Shown here: in pieces, positions 5,093-12,528 of the stretch
Position numbering within the stretch: the first letter of the stretch is position 1
Layout of the letters: each line of letters starts with the position of its first letter
From: a virus
IMG/VR virus record: IMGVR_UViG_3300030616_000088
Span: 1-21,441 of that record
Length of the DNA: 21,441 bases
Reading direction: 5' to 3' (one strand)
Notes under the pieces: model-generated
Databases searched by the model: none
What the model was told of the DNA's origin: nothing
What the model saw: the letters and a program-made list of their open reading frames with translations, nothing else
Position numbers and translations under genes: made by a program

Positions 5093-5131
5093 GGTCGTAC
5101 TTGTAAACCTTCCCCTTATGGTAGGCTACCG

Positions 5132-5314
5132 TCATTTATCCTCCTTGGGCGATCTTCTAAAAAAGTATTGGAACACTAAAGTAAAAATCACAACCACCCA
5201 ATCGGGAAGGTTTATCTCTTTCCCAGAGCAAATAAGAAAACCTATATACCCCGTAAAGGCCAAGAGAACCAAATATTTAAAACAGACATCTATTAACAAT
5301 CGGTTTTTCATCAT
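5132..5314 (-). CDS. Two-helix membrane protein, holin candidate (60 aa)
   Basis: Two hydrophobic segments (about residues 11-29, FKYLVLLAFTGYIGFLIC, and 37-52, LPDWVVVIFTLVFQYFF) are separated by a short polar loop, with a charged tail (RRSPKEDK). The size and topology fit a class II-type holin. The start ATGATG overlaps the stop TGA of the large fibre gene, so translation is probably coupled; a separate ribosome binding site is weak. Its position after the tail fibre and near an amidase-like gene is typical of lysis cassettes. An inert small membrane protein remains possible. Confidence 0.6.
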   Translation of the reverse strand: MMKNRLLIDVCFKYLVLLAFTGYIGFLICSGKEINLPDWVVVIFTLVFQYFFRRSPKEDK

Positions 5315-7395
5315 TTTTCAAAGGCTATGTAAGTTACCTTGTAAGTTCCTGACGGACTGCCCGCTTTCGACCATGTAACAGTAAAAGACCCGTGGTCTGT
5401 GGCTGTAATCTTTGCCCTATTTACTGTTCCCCCCCCTTCATAATCATAAATTGAGTAGGTCGTATCCCCGTTGTAGTTAGCGAGTTTCCGATAAACACAT
5501 TGAGCGTTGCTCCCATCATCTGTTCCCCAACTTGCTTCGCCTGCGTCATCTTCCGCCCCAAAAAACAAAAATCTAGTAGGTTTAAAGCTTAACCCCGTGA
5601 CTTGTTGCGTGCCATCACCAGCAGTCGTATCCCGGGAAAATTGACCTGTTGCTGTTGCCCCAGAAGCAACCCCGCCTTCCCACGTTTTAGAGTTAGCGTT
5701 GTAATAAAGAACATACTGGTCTGTGGATTGGCTTAAATCTACGTTTAAATCCCCAATAGTAATTGTTCTATCCTCTGTTGGGTCTGTAACTGATACCGTG
5801 GTCTGCTTATTGTCGTCCGTTGCCCCTTCAAAGCTTACCTCACTTGCCAAATACAACTTTTTCCAGTACAACGCCTCCGACCCTAAATCATCCGTATTGG
5901 CGGTGTCCGAGATTAAAGACGTATTTATAGCCACAGAAGCTAAGTTATCCAAAGCTGTGCTTGCTCCGCCGACAGAGGCTAAAGCGTCATCTATCCCCTC
6001 TAAAATCGCCGCTAAGTCATCTACTGAATCCGCCTCACCTATGCTTGTGTCTGGGGTGATGTTATCCCAAGTAGCGGTTATTTCAATTTTGTCACCGTCT
6101 ATCGCCGCCGCCCCACCGTCTATAAAGATCGACACCCCGTTAAACCCAGTAAAGGCAGTTGTTCCGTCAAAAATGTTTGTGTACCATGTTTCATCAGTAA
6201 ACGAGCTATCATCGTCAGAATCAAAGTTATGCAAATAATCGTAGATATCGTCTTTTTCCGGGATGCCTGTGTCAGCGTTCCACCCGGAAGAATAAGCCTC
6301 GTTAGCACCTACTAACTCACTGGCTTCTATGACATTCGCTCCGCCTAAATGGGTCTCAAGTTCGGCCATAGTGTCTACTTCGGAGGTAGCCCCACCGTTT
6401 ACCCCTAAAAGTCCGGAATATCCCGAAACATTGGCCTCAACTCCGCCGTATTCATGCTCTATCGTCCCCGCAGAGAAGAAAGCAGTTGCGCTGTCACCAC
6501 TTGTCGCTGACCCGCCCTCAGAAGCACTAGCGGCATAATTAAAGTTAACGTCCCCGGAATCTACCGAATCATTGGGTAAATCTATATCCGCAGTCCCTTG
6601 GAATTGGATTGTAATTGTAGGTAAACTCGCGAACTTAATATAGTTGTTCACCCCGTCCCCTATTCTAAAATCGGAGGTAATGATCTGCTCTGTAAAAGAC
6701 CCGAAATTTATATCACCGTTTGCGTCAGGGTCGCTGATATCATCCCAAGCAGTAGCTCCACCAGCCGCGCCCAATGCGTCATCTATTCCTTCTAGGATGG
6801 CCGAAAGATCGTCTACACTATCAGCCTCGGCGATTCCCGTATCGGGGGTAATATTGTTCCATGTAGCGGTTATCTCAAGCTTATCTCCGTCAATAGGGTT
6901 AGCCCCGCCGTCTATAAATTGGCCTACGTTGCTTACACTAATATTATCCGGGACTTCGGAATCATCGTCTGGCTGGTCATCGTCAGGTGAGTCGTCAAGC
7001 GTATCTAGCGCTTTCTGGACAGTATCGTCCCCGGCCCCTAACCGTGTGTTAAAGTTAGTAACCGTAGTAGGAGTAGAGGAAGCGTTAATGTCGTCTAACG
7101 CCTCTAAACACTCCTGCACGGTGTCTGTGGTAGAGTTTAAGATACCATTAAAATTAGTCGTAATGACAGGAAAAGACGCGGCGTTGATGTTGTCTATCCT
7201 TTCTAAAGCCGTCTGAACAGTAGCCGGAGAAGCCAGAAACCCTTGCAACGTAGTATCATCTGTGTTAGTGATCTTGGCCTCATCGTAGACCATATCCATT
7301 TTTCCGGTGCTGTAATTATATTCCCAATTACTGTTCCCTGCCGCAAAAACAGAAATACACAGACTAAGCGCTAATAGTATAAGTATATGTCGCAT
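5311..7395 (-). CDS. Large repeat-rich tail fibre with Sec signal peptide (694 aa)
   Basis: The start at 7395 is chosen over an ATG at 7437 because AAAGG precedes it and it places a classic signal peptide at the N-terminus (MRHILILLALSLCISVFA). Residues ~35-130 hold TVQxALExLDxIN repeats, common in phage fibre shafts. A ~55-residue module beginning FIDGG and containing GDK(L/I)EITATW occurs twice, at about residues 160 and 424. The last ~110 residues (from GQFSRDTTAG) are a beta-rich domain shared with the 299-aa fibre and probably bind the receptor. The gene overlaps the small tail protein by 32 nt. A signal peptide on a fibre is unusual because phage tails normally assemble in the cytoplasm. 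Confidence 0.85.
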   Translation of the reverse strand: MRHILILLALSLCISVFAAGNSNWEYNYSTGKMDMVYDEAKITNTDDTTLQGFLASPATVQTALERIDNINAASFPVITTNFNGILNSTTDTVQECLEALDDINASSTPTTVTNFNTRLGAGDDTVQKALDTLDDSPDDDQPDDDSEVPDNISVSNVGQFIDGGANPIDGDKLEITATWNNITPDTGIAEADSVDDLSAILEGIDDALGAAGGATAWDDISDPDANGDINFGSFTEQIITSDFRIGDGVNNYIKFASLPTITIQFQGTADIDLPNDSVDSGDVNFNYAASASEGGSATSGDSATAFFSAGTIEHEYGGVEANVSGYSGLLGVNGGATSEVDTMAELETHLGGANVIEASELVGANEAYSSGWNADTGIPEKDDIYDYLHNFDSDDDSSFTDETWYTNIFDGTTAFTGFNGVSIFIDGGAAAIDGDKIEITATWDNITPDTSIGEADSVDDLAAILEGIDDALASVGGASTALDNLASVAINTSLISDTANTDDLGSEALYWKKLYLASEVSFEGATDDNKQTTVSVTDPTEDRTITIGDLNVDLSQSTDQYVLYYNANSKTWEGGVASGATATGQFSRDTTAGDGTQQVTGLSFKPTRFLFFGAEDDAGEASWGTDDGSNAQCVYRKLANYNGDTTYSIYDYEGGGTVNRAKITATDHGSFTVTWSKAGSPSGTYKVTYIAFEK

Positions 7396-7624
7396 GTTGA
7401 TCTTGCCTTTTGTTAAATTGTTTACTATTGTCCGCAAAAATTATTTGCGTGTTGAACCCATTAGAATCATAGATAAACTTCCTGATCCTCCAGACAGAAT
7501 CTGATTTTTTAGCCCCCGGGTCGGACTCGCAGACATACTCAACCTTGTTTTTAGCGTTCCCGCTCGTTCCCTTAACCTGTATCACCTGATATGGATAATC
7601 TAAGCTTGGTACTATTCCAGACAT
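7364..7624 (-). CDS. Conserved small phage tail-associated protein (86 aa)
   Basis: The segment SDPGAKKSDSVWRIRKF followed by TQIIFADNSKQFNKRQDQHATYTY matches the pattern I recall for a small protein family often next to phage tail fibre genes (APGs...s...WrI...y...iadGn..f...W..R..y.Y). Its molecular role is not known to me. The ATG has a strong AAGGAGG site. It directly precedes and overlaps the large fibre gene, consistent with a fibre-attachment or virion role. Confidence 0.75.
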   Translation of the reverse strand: MSGIVPSLDYPYQVIQVKGTSGNAKNKVEYVCESDPGAKKSDSVWRIRKFIYDSNGFNTQIIFADNSKQFNKRQDQHATYTYTISA

Positions 7625-7681
7625 TAAGCCCTCCTTGCTTTTTCTTCAAAAATATGGTATATGTTAAGTAGAGGTGAAATA

Positions 7682-7750
7682 ATGTATATCGTTTTAGCTG
7701 TTATTTTTGGGCTAATCATAATAGTTTTGTTCCAAACTTTCAGGGGCTAA
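7682..7750 (+). CDS. Candidate 22-aa single-pass membrane mini-protein
   Basis: On the plus strand, in the otherwise empty gap between the 86-aa and 471-aa leftward genes, a GAGGTG site lies 7 nt before an ATG. The frame encodes MYIVLAVIFGLIIIVLFQT plus FRG and stops. This is a compact membrane helix with a positive C-terminus. A TTGCTT/TATATG promoter-like pair with a 17-bp spacer precedes it (7635-7663), though the leader would be very short. It overlaps the stop of the 471-aa gene by 4 nt. Such tiny membrane peptides can modulate holins or exclude other phages, but there is no direct evidence here. Confidence 0.45.
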   Translation: MYIVLAVIFGLIIIVLFQTFRG

Positions 7751-9162
7751 TCACCACCTACACCTTTAAATCCCCCATACAAATATCGTCCTAAAAGGTA
7801 CGCACCTGCGCCTCCTGCCCCGATTTTCATGGTTTGTCTGCCTCGGTATTTGTTCATATTGGCCAATAGCTGTTTTGCGTTCCTTCCTAGCTCAACCAGG
7901 TCGTCAGCATACTCCTTAGAAAGATACTTTTTGAGTTCTCCGATCAATTTTGGAGTTGTCCTTATAGCTTGCCGTTCCCCGGCAGTCCCGATATTCTTTA
8001 AGGCAAAGGTGCTCGTAACCCCTTGGGTTCTCGGTTCTCCTCTTTTCCCAAAAATCCCCTCTAGCCTCTCCAAACGAGGGTACAGCTTATCACTCGCAAA
8101 CTTGTTAAGCTCTTCTATTTGCTTTCCGACTTCCGGATCAACCTTTTTCACTGCGTTGTTAATTTCTTCCTGCAACCGGCGAGAAACATTCATTTTTTGT
8201 ATTTTAGGGCTAGTCATTCCCCCCTTACCTCTCACTCCTCCCTGGAAATAATAGGACTTAGGCACTTTAGACCGTACTAACTGCTTTAGCTGTCTTAGTT
8301 TTCCTATGGTATCTATCCTTCCCTGGAAAAAATCATCTACCTGTTGCAAAAAGCTGTTTTTGGCCATTGTCGGGTTTACGGCGTCATCAAATCCCATTTT
8401 TAGAATTATGTCATCGGCGACATCTGGATTAAACGGGATATCATCAACTATCTGTCCTGCGGATGTTCTAGTTTTTTGGTAGAAAGAATCAAAAGCCCCA
8501 CCGATAGCGTCATCAAAGTTTTTATAAACCACTCTACCCAACTTGGCTTGGTCTGTAAACCATTTGTCGTTCATAATCTTTGGGCGTGCTTTTACTGCGG
8601 AGGAAACAATCTTTTCCGGAATACCTGTTAATAGTTGAGTTACTAACATATCTCCGGCCATATCAATTCCTTTTGATACCGGGCCAGGCAACCCAACTTC
8701 TCTAGCCGGATCACCGAATTTACCGACCTTATCCCCGGCTAGACTTTCTAGCATAGGCTTTCCAAACCGCCCTAAAGCAGGGCTTACGGCTGTCACCGCC
8801 ACGTCTTTTAAGGTTTGCTTGAGTGGCTTATCCTTTTCTGGAGACATTACGTTAGCCACACCCCCAACTATTCGCCTTCTTATTCCTTCTCCGATATCCA
8901 TTGTCGCTAAAGGTAGCCCCATAGGAGAAAACTTGCCGAAAGACATTTCTTTAATCAGGTTAGACATCGTTTTGGGAGGCGATACAAACTTACGAAAAGA
9001 AGATGTCAGCAAATCTCCCCCTTGGGGTTTTGTATCTATTGAACCACCCTTAGAGAACCTTTTAGGTTGCTTCCGAAGTGAAGAAGTCTTTTTTTCTTCC
9101 AATTCCTCTAAGGATATAATATTTTTTCTTTCTTCTAGTTCATCTAATGAAATAATTGGCAT
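7747..9162 (-). CDS. Probable internal virion or DNA-ejection protein (471 aa)
   Basis: The N-terminus contains two copies of IISL(D/E)ELEE(R/K)K (residues 3-13 and 15-25), followed by a basic Gly-rich linker. The middle is helical with many charged residues (residues ~210-420), and the C-terminus ends in a Gly-rich hydrophobic stretch (GAGGAGAYLLGRYLYGG). There is no catalytic motif. Position beside the 393- and 289-aa proteins, between fibres and lysis genes, matches the ejection-protein trio of P22/T7-type viruses, which form a conduit for DNA through the envelope. Ribosome binding site AAGGAGG. Assignment rests on context and architecture rather than sequence homology. Confidence 0.55.
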   Translation of the reverse strand: MPIISLDELEERKNIISLEELEEKKTSSLRKQPKRFSKGGSIDTKPQGGDLLTSSFRKFVSPPKTMSNLIKEMSFGKFSPMGLPLATMDIGEGIRRRIVGGVANVMSPEKDKPLKQTLKDVAVTAVSPALGRFGKPMLESLAGDKVGKFGDPAREVGLPGPVSKGIDMAGDMLVTQLLTGIPEKIVSSAVKARPKIMNDKWFTDQAKLGRVVYKNFDDAIGGAFDSFYQKTRTSAGQIVDDIPFNPDVADDIILKMGFDDAVNPTMAKNSFLQQVDDFFQGRIDTIGKLRQLKQLVRSKVPKSYYFQGGVRGKGGMTSPKIQKMNVSRRLQEEINNAVKKVDPEVGKQIEELNKFASDKLYPRLERLEGIFGKRGEPRTQGVTSTFALKNIGTAGERQAIRTTPKLIGELKKYLSKEYADDLVELGRNAKQLLANMNKYRGRQTMKIGAGGAGAYLLGRYLYGGFKGVGGD

Positions 9163-9174
9163 TTATCCTCCTTA

Positions 9175-10356
9175 TTAAATAGGGTTGCCATCTTGATCCA
9201 CGAAAACACCCCTTGAAGTATCATATCCAGTTGCCCCACGCTTCCGGGCGTTCTTTATTTCTTCAACCGTTACAGACATGCCGATATCTTTAGTTTGCTC
9301 CTCTCCATAGCTTTTGACAGCTTTAGCTCCTAAAACATACTCAATAGCATCCTCAATGCTCTTTTCTTCTTTAGAAGACAACTGGATCCCCGATAATACA
9401 GCGGCTATCTCTTTGTCAGACTGAACTTCGGAACTAGGATCAATACCCATCTCCCTTAACTTCTCTTCTGTCAAAAACCCGTTCTTAATAGCGTAAGCCA
9501 TAGTCATCATATTACGTATTGACTGAGCCATAAGATCGTTTCTGGTTTCAGGGATAATAGAAATGTCCGGGACAGTTCTTTTAATACGTTCACCTAAACT
9601 TTCAATGTACCTAGCCTGCCCTGATAAAATAGGAAGCAAACCAATAGACACCTCTTCTGTCTGTGCTTGCGCTCCTTGCAACGGCGCGGCCGCTTTCTTT
9701 AAAAAACTCGGAGCATACCTGAGCCTTCCTAAATCATAAGTCATCGCCGCTTTTGTTCCGGTGGCCCCAAACTCTTCATCTATCATTTTGAATTGTCGTT
9801 GTAAATTCCTCATAGCCCCAACAACCCTATTTAACTCACCAAACTTTTTCCCTAACTTTTCACTTTTATCTTTACCAGCCTGCTCTTTAGCTGAAACACT
9901 TATATCTTTAAACTTAGTAGGTACTAACTTACCAAACGGAGTTATCTTATAGTCTGTTGCGACAATGTCTTTTGACGGAGAAAACTGGCCGATCTTAGCC
10001 CCTTCCCCGGGGGACATGTCTTGATACGGAACGTCTATCACACCCCCAGTCTGCCCCATTACAGAAGTCGGGTCTATTCCTAAATTACCAAAAGCCTCTG
10101 CCACTTTCCCCATTCTTAAAATATTAGCCATTGGGTCTAAGTTTTGTTTAGCTCTTTCGTAATCTAGCGCTTCTTGCATGGATGTCGGCTTCCATGCTCC
10201 TGGTGTAGCGTACCTCTGGTCTATATCTCGTTTCATCTGATATAACCGCAAAGCGTCCTGTAACCCTTGACTTCTTTGCTGTTGAACCATTCGGCGGTTT
10301 GCTAAAGCAGAGGCGATCCCCCCAATATCCTTGTGTAAATTACTAAAATCTGCCAT
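9175..10356 (-). CDS. Probable internal virion protein (393 aa)
   Basis: A mostly helical protein. The N-terminal 65 residues (MADFSNLHKDIGG ... DALRLYQMKRDIDQ) are Gln/Arg-rich. A central region holds helix-forming repeats of basic and acidic residues, and the C-terminus ends FVDQDGNPI. No enzyme motif is recognised. AGGAGG ribosome binding site; 8 nt after the 289-aa gene. Its place between two other glycine-rich helical proteins supports an ejection or internal capsid role. A structural linker is the alternative. Confidence 0.55.
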   Translation of the reverse strand: MADFSNLHKDIGGIASALANRRMVQQQRSQGLQDALRLYQMKRDIDQRYATPGAWKPTSMQEALDYERAKQNLDPMANILRMGKVAEAFGNLGIDPTSVMGQTGGVIDVPYQDMSPGEGAKIGQFSPSKDIVATDYKITPFGKLVPTKFKDISVSAKEQAGKDKSEKLGKKFGELNRVVGAMRNLQRQFKMIDEEFGATGTKAAMTYDLGRLRYAPSFLKKAAAPLQGAQAQTEEVSIGLLPILSGQARYIESLGERIKRTVPDISIIPETRNDLMAQSIRNMMTMAYAIKNGFLTEEKLREMGIDPSSEVQSDKEIAAVLSGIQLSSKEEKSIEDAIEYVLGAKAVKSYGEEQTKDIGMSVTVEEIKNARKRGATGYDTSRGVFVDQDGNPI

Positions 10357-10364
10357 TCATCCTC

Positions 10365-11234
10365 CTAATTAAACGCTGATTGTATATAACCTTTTCCTCC
10401 GGGATAATAACTCTTGCCGTAGGAAGTATTAACGTACCCCGCAGGGTTAGAATAAGCCCGTCCAACTGGTTGCGAAGTCGGTAAGTTACTTAAAGCTAAA
10501 GCGTCTTGAAACCCTATCGGAGACCCTGCGCCACCGCCGGCCATAGCTCCCCCTAAAGAACCGCCGATTGAAGCCCCAATCATAGGAGCTCCGAAAAAAG
10601 AACCACCGATTGCACCGATCCCTGACCCTATCAAAGACCCTAAAGACCCCGCGCTTTGCCAATCGCTTAAAGCGTTCTGAAACCCTGCTTGAGAGTCAGC
10701 AACCCGCCCTTGATACTCCGCCAAAGACTTTAAGTTTGACTGCTGTATGTCTGTTTCTAGGTATGGGCCATATACGCTAGCAGGATCAATACCTATTTCT
10801 GCCATTAACGCCGCTTGACGTCCCTGTATTCCTAGCTCTGCCCTGCGTTGAGCTAAATCGGCAAGGTATTTGCCAACGTCATACCCAACGCGCCCTCTAG
10901 CTTGAGCTATTTGCTCGGCAAGAATAGGCGAAGAATACATCCCCGATAAAGAAAGGTTATGCTTGATAGAAGCTTCTAAGTCAGGTATGATGTTTTGAAA
11001 ATACTGATTGCCTAAAGCTTCCTCAAAGGAAGTCGGCCCATATTGAGCGTAATACTCTGGGCTTGCCTCTAAACTGCGTATATCCCTCAACCCCTTTTCC
11101 CTAGACATGGTGGCTTGGGGAAAAGTCTTTTTAGCCCAAGCTAATGCGTCCCTGAAAAATTCCGGAGCTTGATCGTAATGTATCGGCTTCGGCGGTGAAT
11201 AAGACGGCCTATCTCCAAATCCAAAAAATCCCAT
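10365..11234 (-). CDS. Probable DNA-ejection protein with glycine-zipper membrane segment (289 aa)
   Basis: Residues ~15-190 are helical with a PEFFRDALAWAKKTFPQ segment near the start. Residues 196-237 are an extended Gly/Ala/Ile stretch (SLGSLIGSGIGAIGGSFFG and following) typical of glycine-zipper membrane insertion in phage ejection proteins such as P22 gp7/gp20-type proteins. The tail is polar (SYGKSYYPGGKGYI). Strong GGAGGAG site. It sits just downstream of the secreted 133-aa protein and upstream of two further putative internal proteins, so the three probably form the DNA-transfer apparatus. Confidence 0.65.
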   Translation of the reverse strand: MGFFGFGDRPSYSPPKPIHYDQAPEFFRDALAWAKKTFPQATMSREKGLRDIRSLEASPEYYAQYGPTSFEEALGNQYFQNIIPDLEASIKHNLSLSGMYSSPILAEQIAQARGRVGYDVGKYLADLAQRRAELGIQGRQAALMAEIGIDPASVYGPYLETDIQQSNLKSLAEYQGRVADSQAGFQNALSDWQSAGSLGSLIGSGIGAIGGSFFGAPMIGASIGGSLGGAMAGGGAGSPIGFQDALALSNLPTSQPVGRAYSNPAGYVNTSYGKSYYPGGKGYIQSAFN

Positions 11235-11636
11235 TTACTCCTCCAATTTTAAAAGCTGTTTCAAGTCATTAAAAGATTCTTCCGACAACCCCAACTCTTT
11301 TTTTATTTTTTCAAGCTTTTTAACTTTTTCGGTCTTCTCTTTCTTCTTCTTTTCCTCCACAGGATCAATAATCCATTTTTTCTCAAGGATTTCCCATTCT
11401 TTTAAAGACACATATTTCTCTACCACGTCATTTTTTGAGTGCCCCGAACTTACGGCATTTTTGGTTAATGTCCCCAATTCAGCGTACCCCGTTTGAAACT
11501 CAATCAGCTTGCCGGTGTCTTTCTCCACGCAAACTCTGCCGTAAACTCCGTTTTTCTCAACAATCACCATTGGCAAGGGTTGTGCGAATACACACCCGCA
11601 CCAAATAACAAAAAGGATAGTAAAGCCCTTAGTCAT
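11235..11636 (-). CDS. Secreted hypothetical protein with charged C-terminus (133 aa)
   Basis: A short signal peptide (MTKGFTILFVIWCGCVFA, cleavage after VFA) is followed by a beta-rich segment (PMVIVEKNGVYGRVCVEKDTG) and, from about residue 85, a Lys/Glu-rich coiled-coil-like tail. No family is recognised. It overlaps the end of the fibre gene by 8 nt and ends directly before the ejection protein gene, so it is part of the tail operon. With five neighbours it forms the set of signal-peptide proteins within the virion block. Could be a periplasmic chaperone or tail part. Confidence 0.65.
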   Translation of the reverse strand: MTKGFTILFVIWCGCVFAQPLPMVIVEKNGVYGRVCVEKDTGKLIEFQTGYAELGTLTKNAVSSGHSKNDVVEKYVSLKEWEILEKKWIIDPVEEKKKKEKTEKVKKLEKIKKELGLSEESFNDLKQLLKLEE

Positions 11637-12528
11637 AAGCTATATACACCACCGTTATAGTTCCTGACGCCCCACCAGTACGAGTCCACGCCACAGTAAA
11701 CCCGTCAGAATCAAAACTGTTAATATTGCCTTCATATATATTGCTTGCGTCTTGGTGAATACGAATACTGTCGTCCGTGTCTGCGTTGAAAACCGTCCCC
11801 GATCTATACACACATGCCGCAGTCGTTCCGTCATCAGCCCCCCAGGAAACCTCGTCAGAGTCGGCGTCCGTAGCGTAAAAATCAACCGCTCTTGGGGTAA
11901 ACCCTACCCCTGTAACTGATTGGTTGCCCGAAGCCGTGCCTTCGTCTCTAGTGAAAGTCCCGACATAAATATCCGTTCTGCTATCTATATACTCTTTTAC
12001 CGCCTTTTCAGTAGGGACAGCGGTATTTGAACTATCTCCTAAAGTCAAATCCGTGGAAAACTCGTTTATCGCCGCACCGTTCTCTAACGTCAGCCCAACA
12101 CTTGACATTGACGCCGCTTGCGTTCCCCCACAATCAAACCTTAAAAAATCTTCGTCCGCCGATTCTTCCGTCTGTATCTTGGTATCCCTGTCTTTATCCC
12201 AAATAAACGAACTGAAATTGTTGAAAGCAGACCCATCATCTACGTTCCAGGATTTTTCGCTAGTGTTATAAACCACTCGTCCATTTGTCCCCGCGGAAGG
12301 AGTAGACCCTAACGATTCATAAAACCTAAACCCAGAGGAAGTTTTAGCGTTATCATTGTCAAGGTTCCCGTTAACAACCGTGACTATATTACTGACATTA
12401 CCGTTTAACTTTGTGTTAGTAACCTGATCGGTCGCGGTGTAAGTATGGTAAACGCTAATCTGATCCGCAAACGCCACACCGAAAAGAACCAAAAACCCTA
12501 ATAACCCAAGTAAAAACTTCTTTTTCAT
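11629..12528 (-). CDS. Short tail fibre with Sec signal peptide (299 aa)
   Basis: The start at 12528 is set by the GGAGGAG site overlapping the upstream ATG at 12540. The N-terminus MKKKFLLGLLGFLVLFGVAFA is a textbook signal peptide. The motif LGDSSNTAVPTEKAVKEYID at about residues 163-182 is common in phage fibre stalks. The last ~110 residues (from YVGTFTRDEGTAS) are a beta domain with GVGFTPRAVDFYA, WGADDGTTAACVY and TVVYIAY that is clearly paralogous to the end of the 694-aa fibre. The start overlaps the stop of the 536-aa gene (ATGA). Confidence 0.85.
   Translation of the reverse strand: MKKKFLLGLLGFLVLFGVAFADQISVYHTYTATDQVTNTKLNGNVSNIVTVVNGNLDNDNAKTSSGFRFYESLGSTPSAGTNGRVVYNTSEKSWNVDDGSAFNNFSSFIWDKDRDTKIQTEESADEDFLRFDCGGTQAASMSSVGLTLENGAAINEFSTDLTLGDSSNTAVPTEKAVKEYIDSRTDIYVGTFTRDEGTASGNQSVTGVGFTPRAVDFYATDADSDEVSWGADDGTTAACVYRSGTVFNADTDDSIRIHQDASNIYEGNINSFDSDGFTVAWTRTGGASGTITVVYIAYD

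Noticed and set aside
5058-5378. Rightward 106-codon frame after the DUF3467-like gene
   Set aside because: It overlaps the DUF3467-like gene, the holin candidate and the fibre end in the antisense direction, and has no ribosome binding site.
5723-7216. Long rightward frames inside the large fibre gene
   Set aside because: They are antisense shadows of a repeat-rich, low-complexity gene; they lack ribosome binding sites and protein-like composition.
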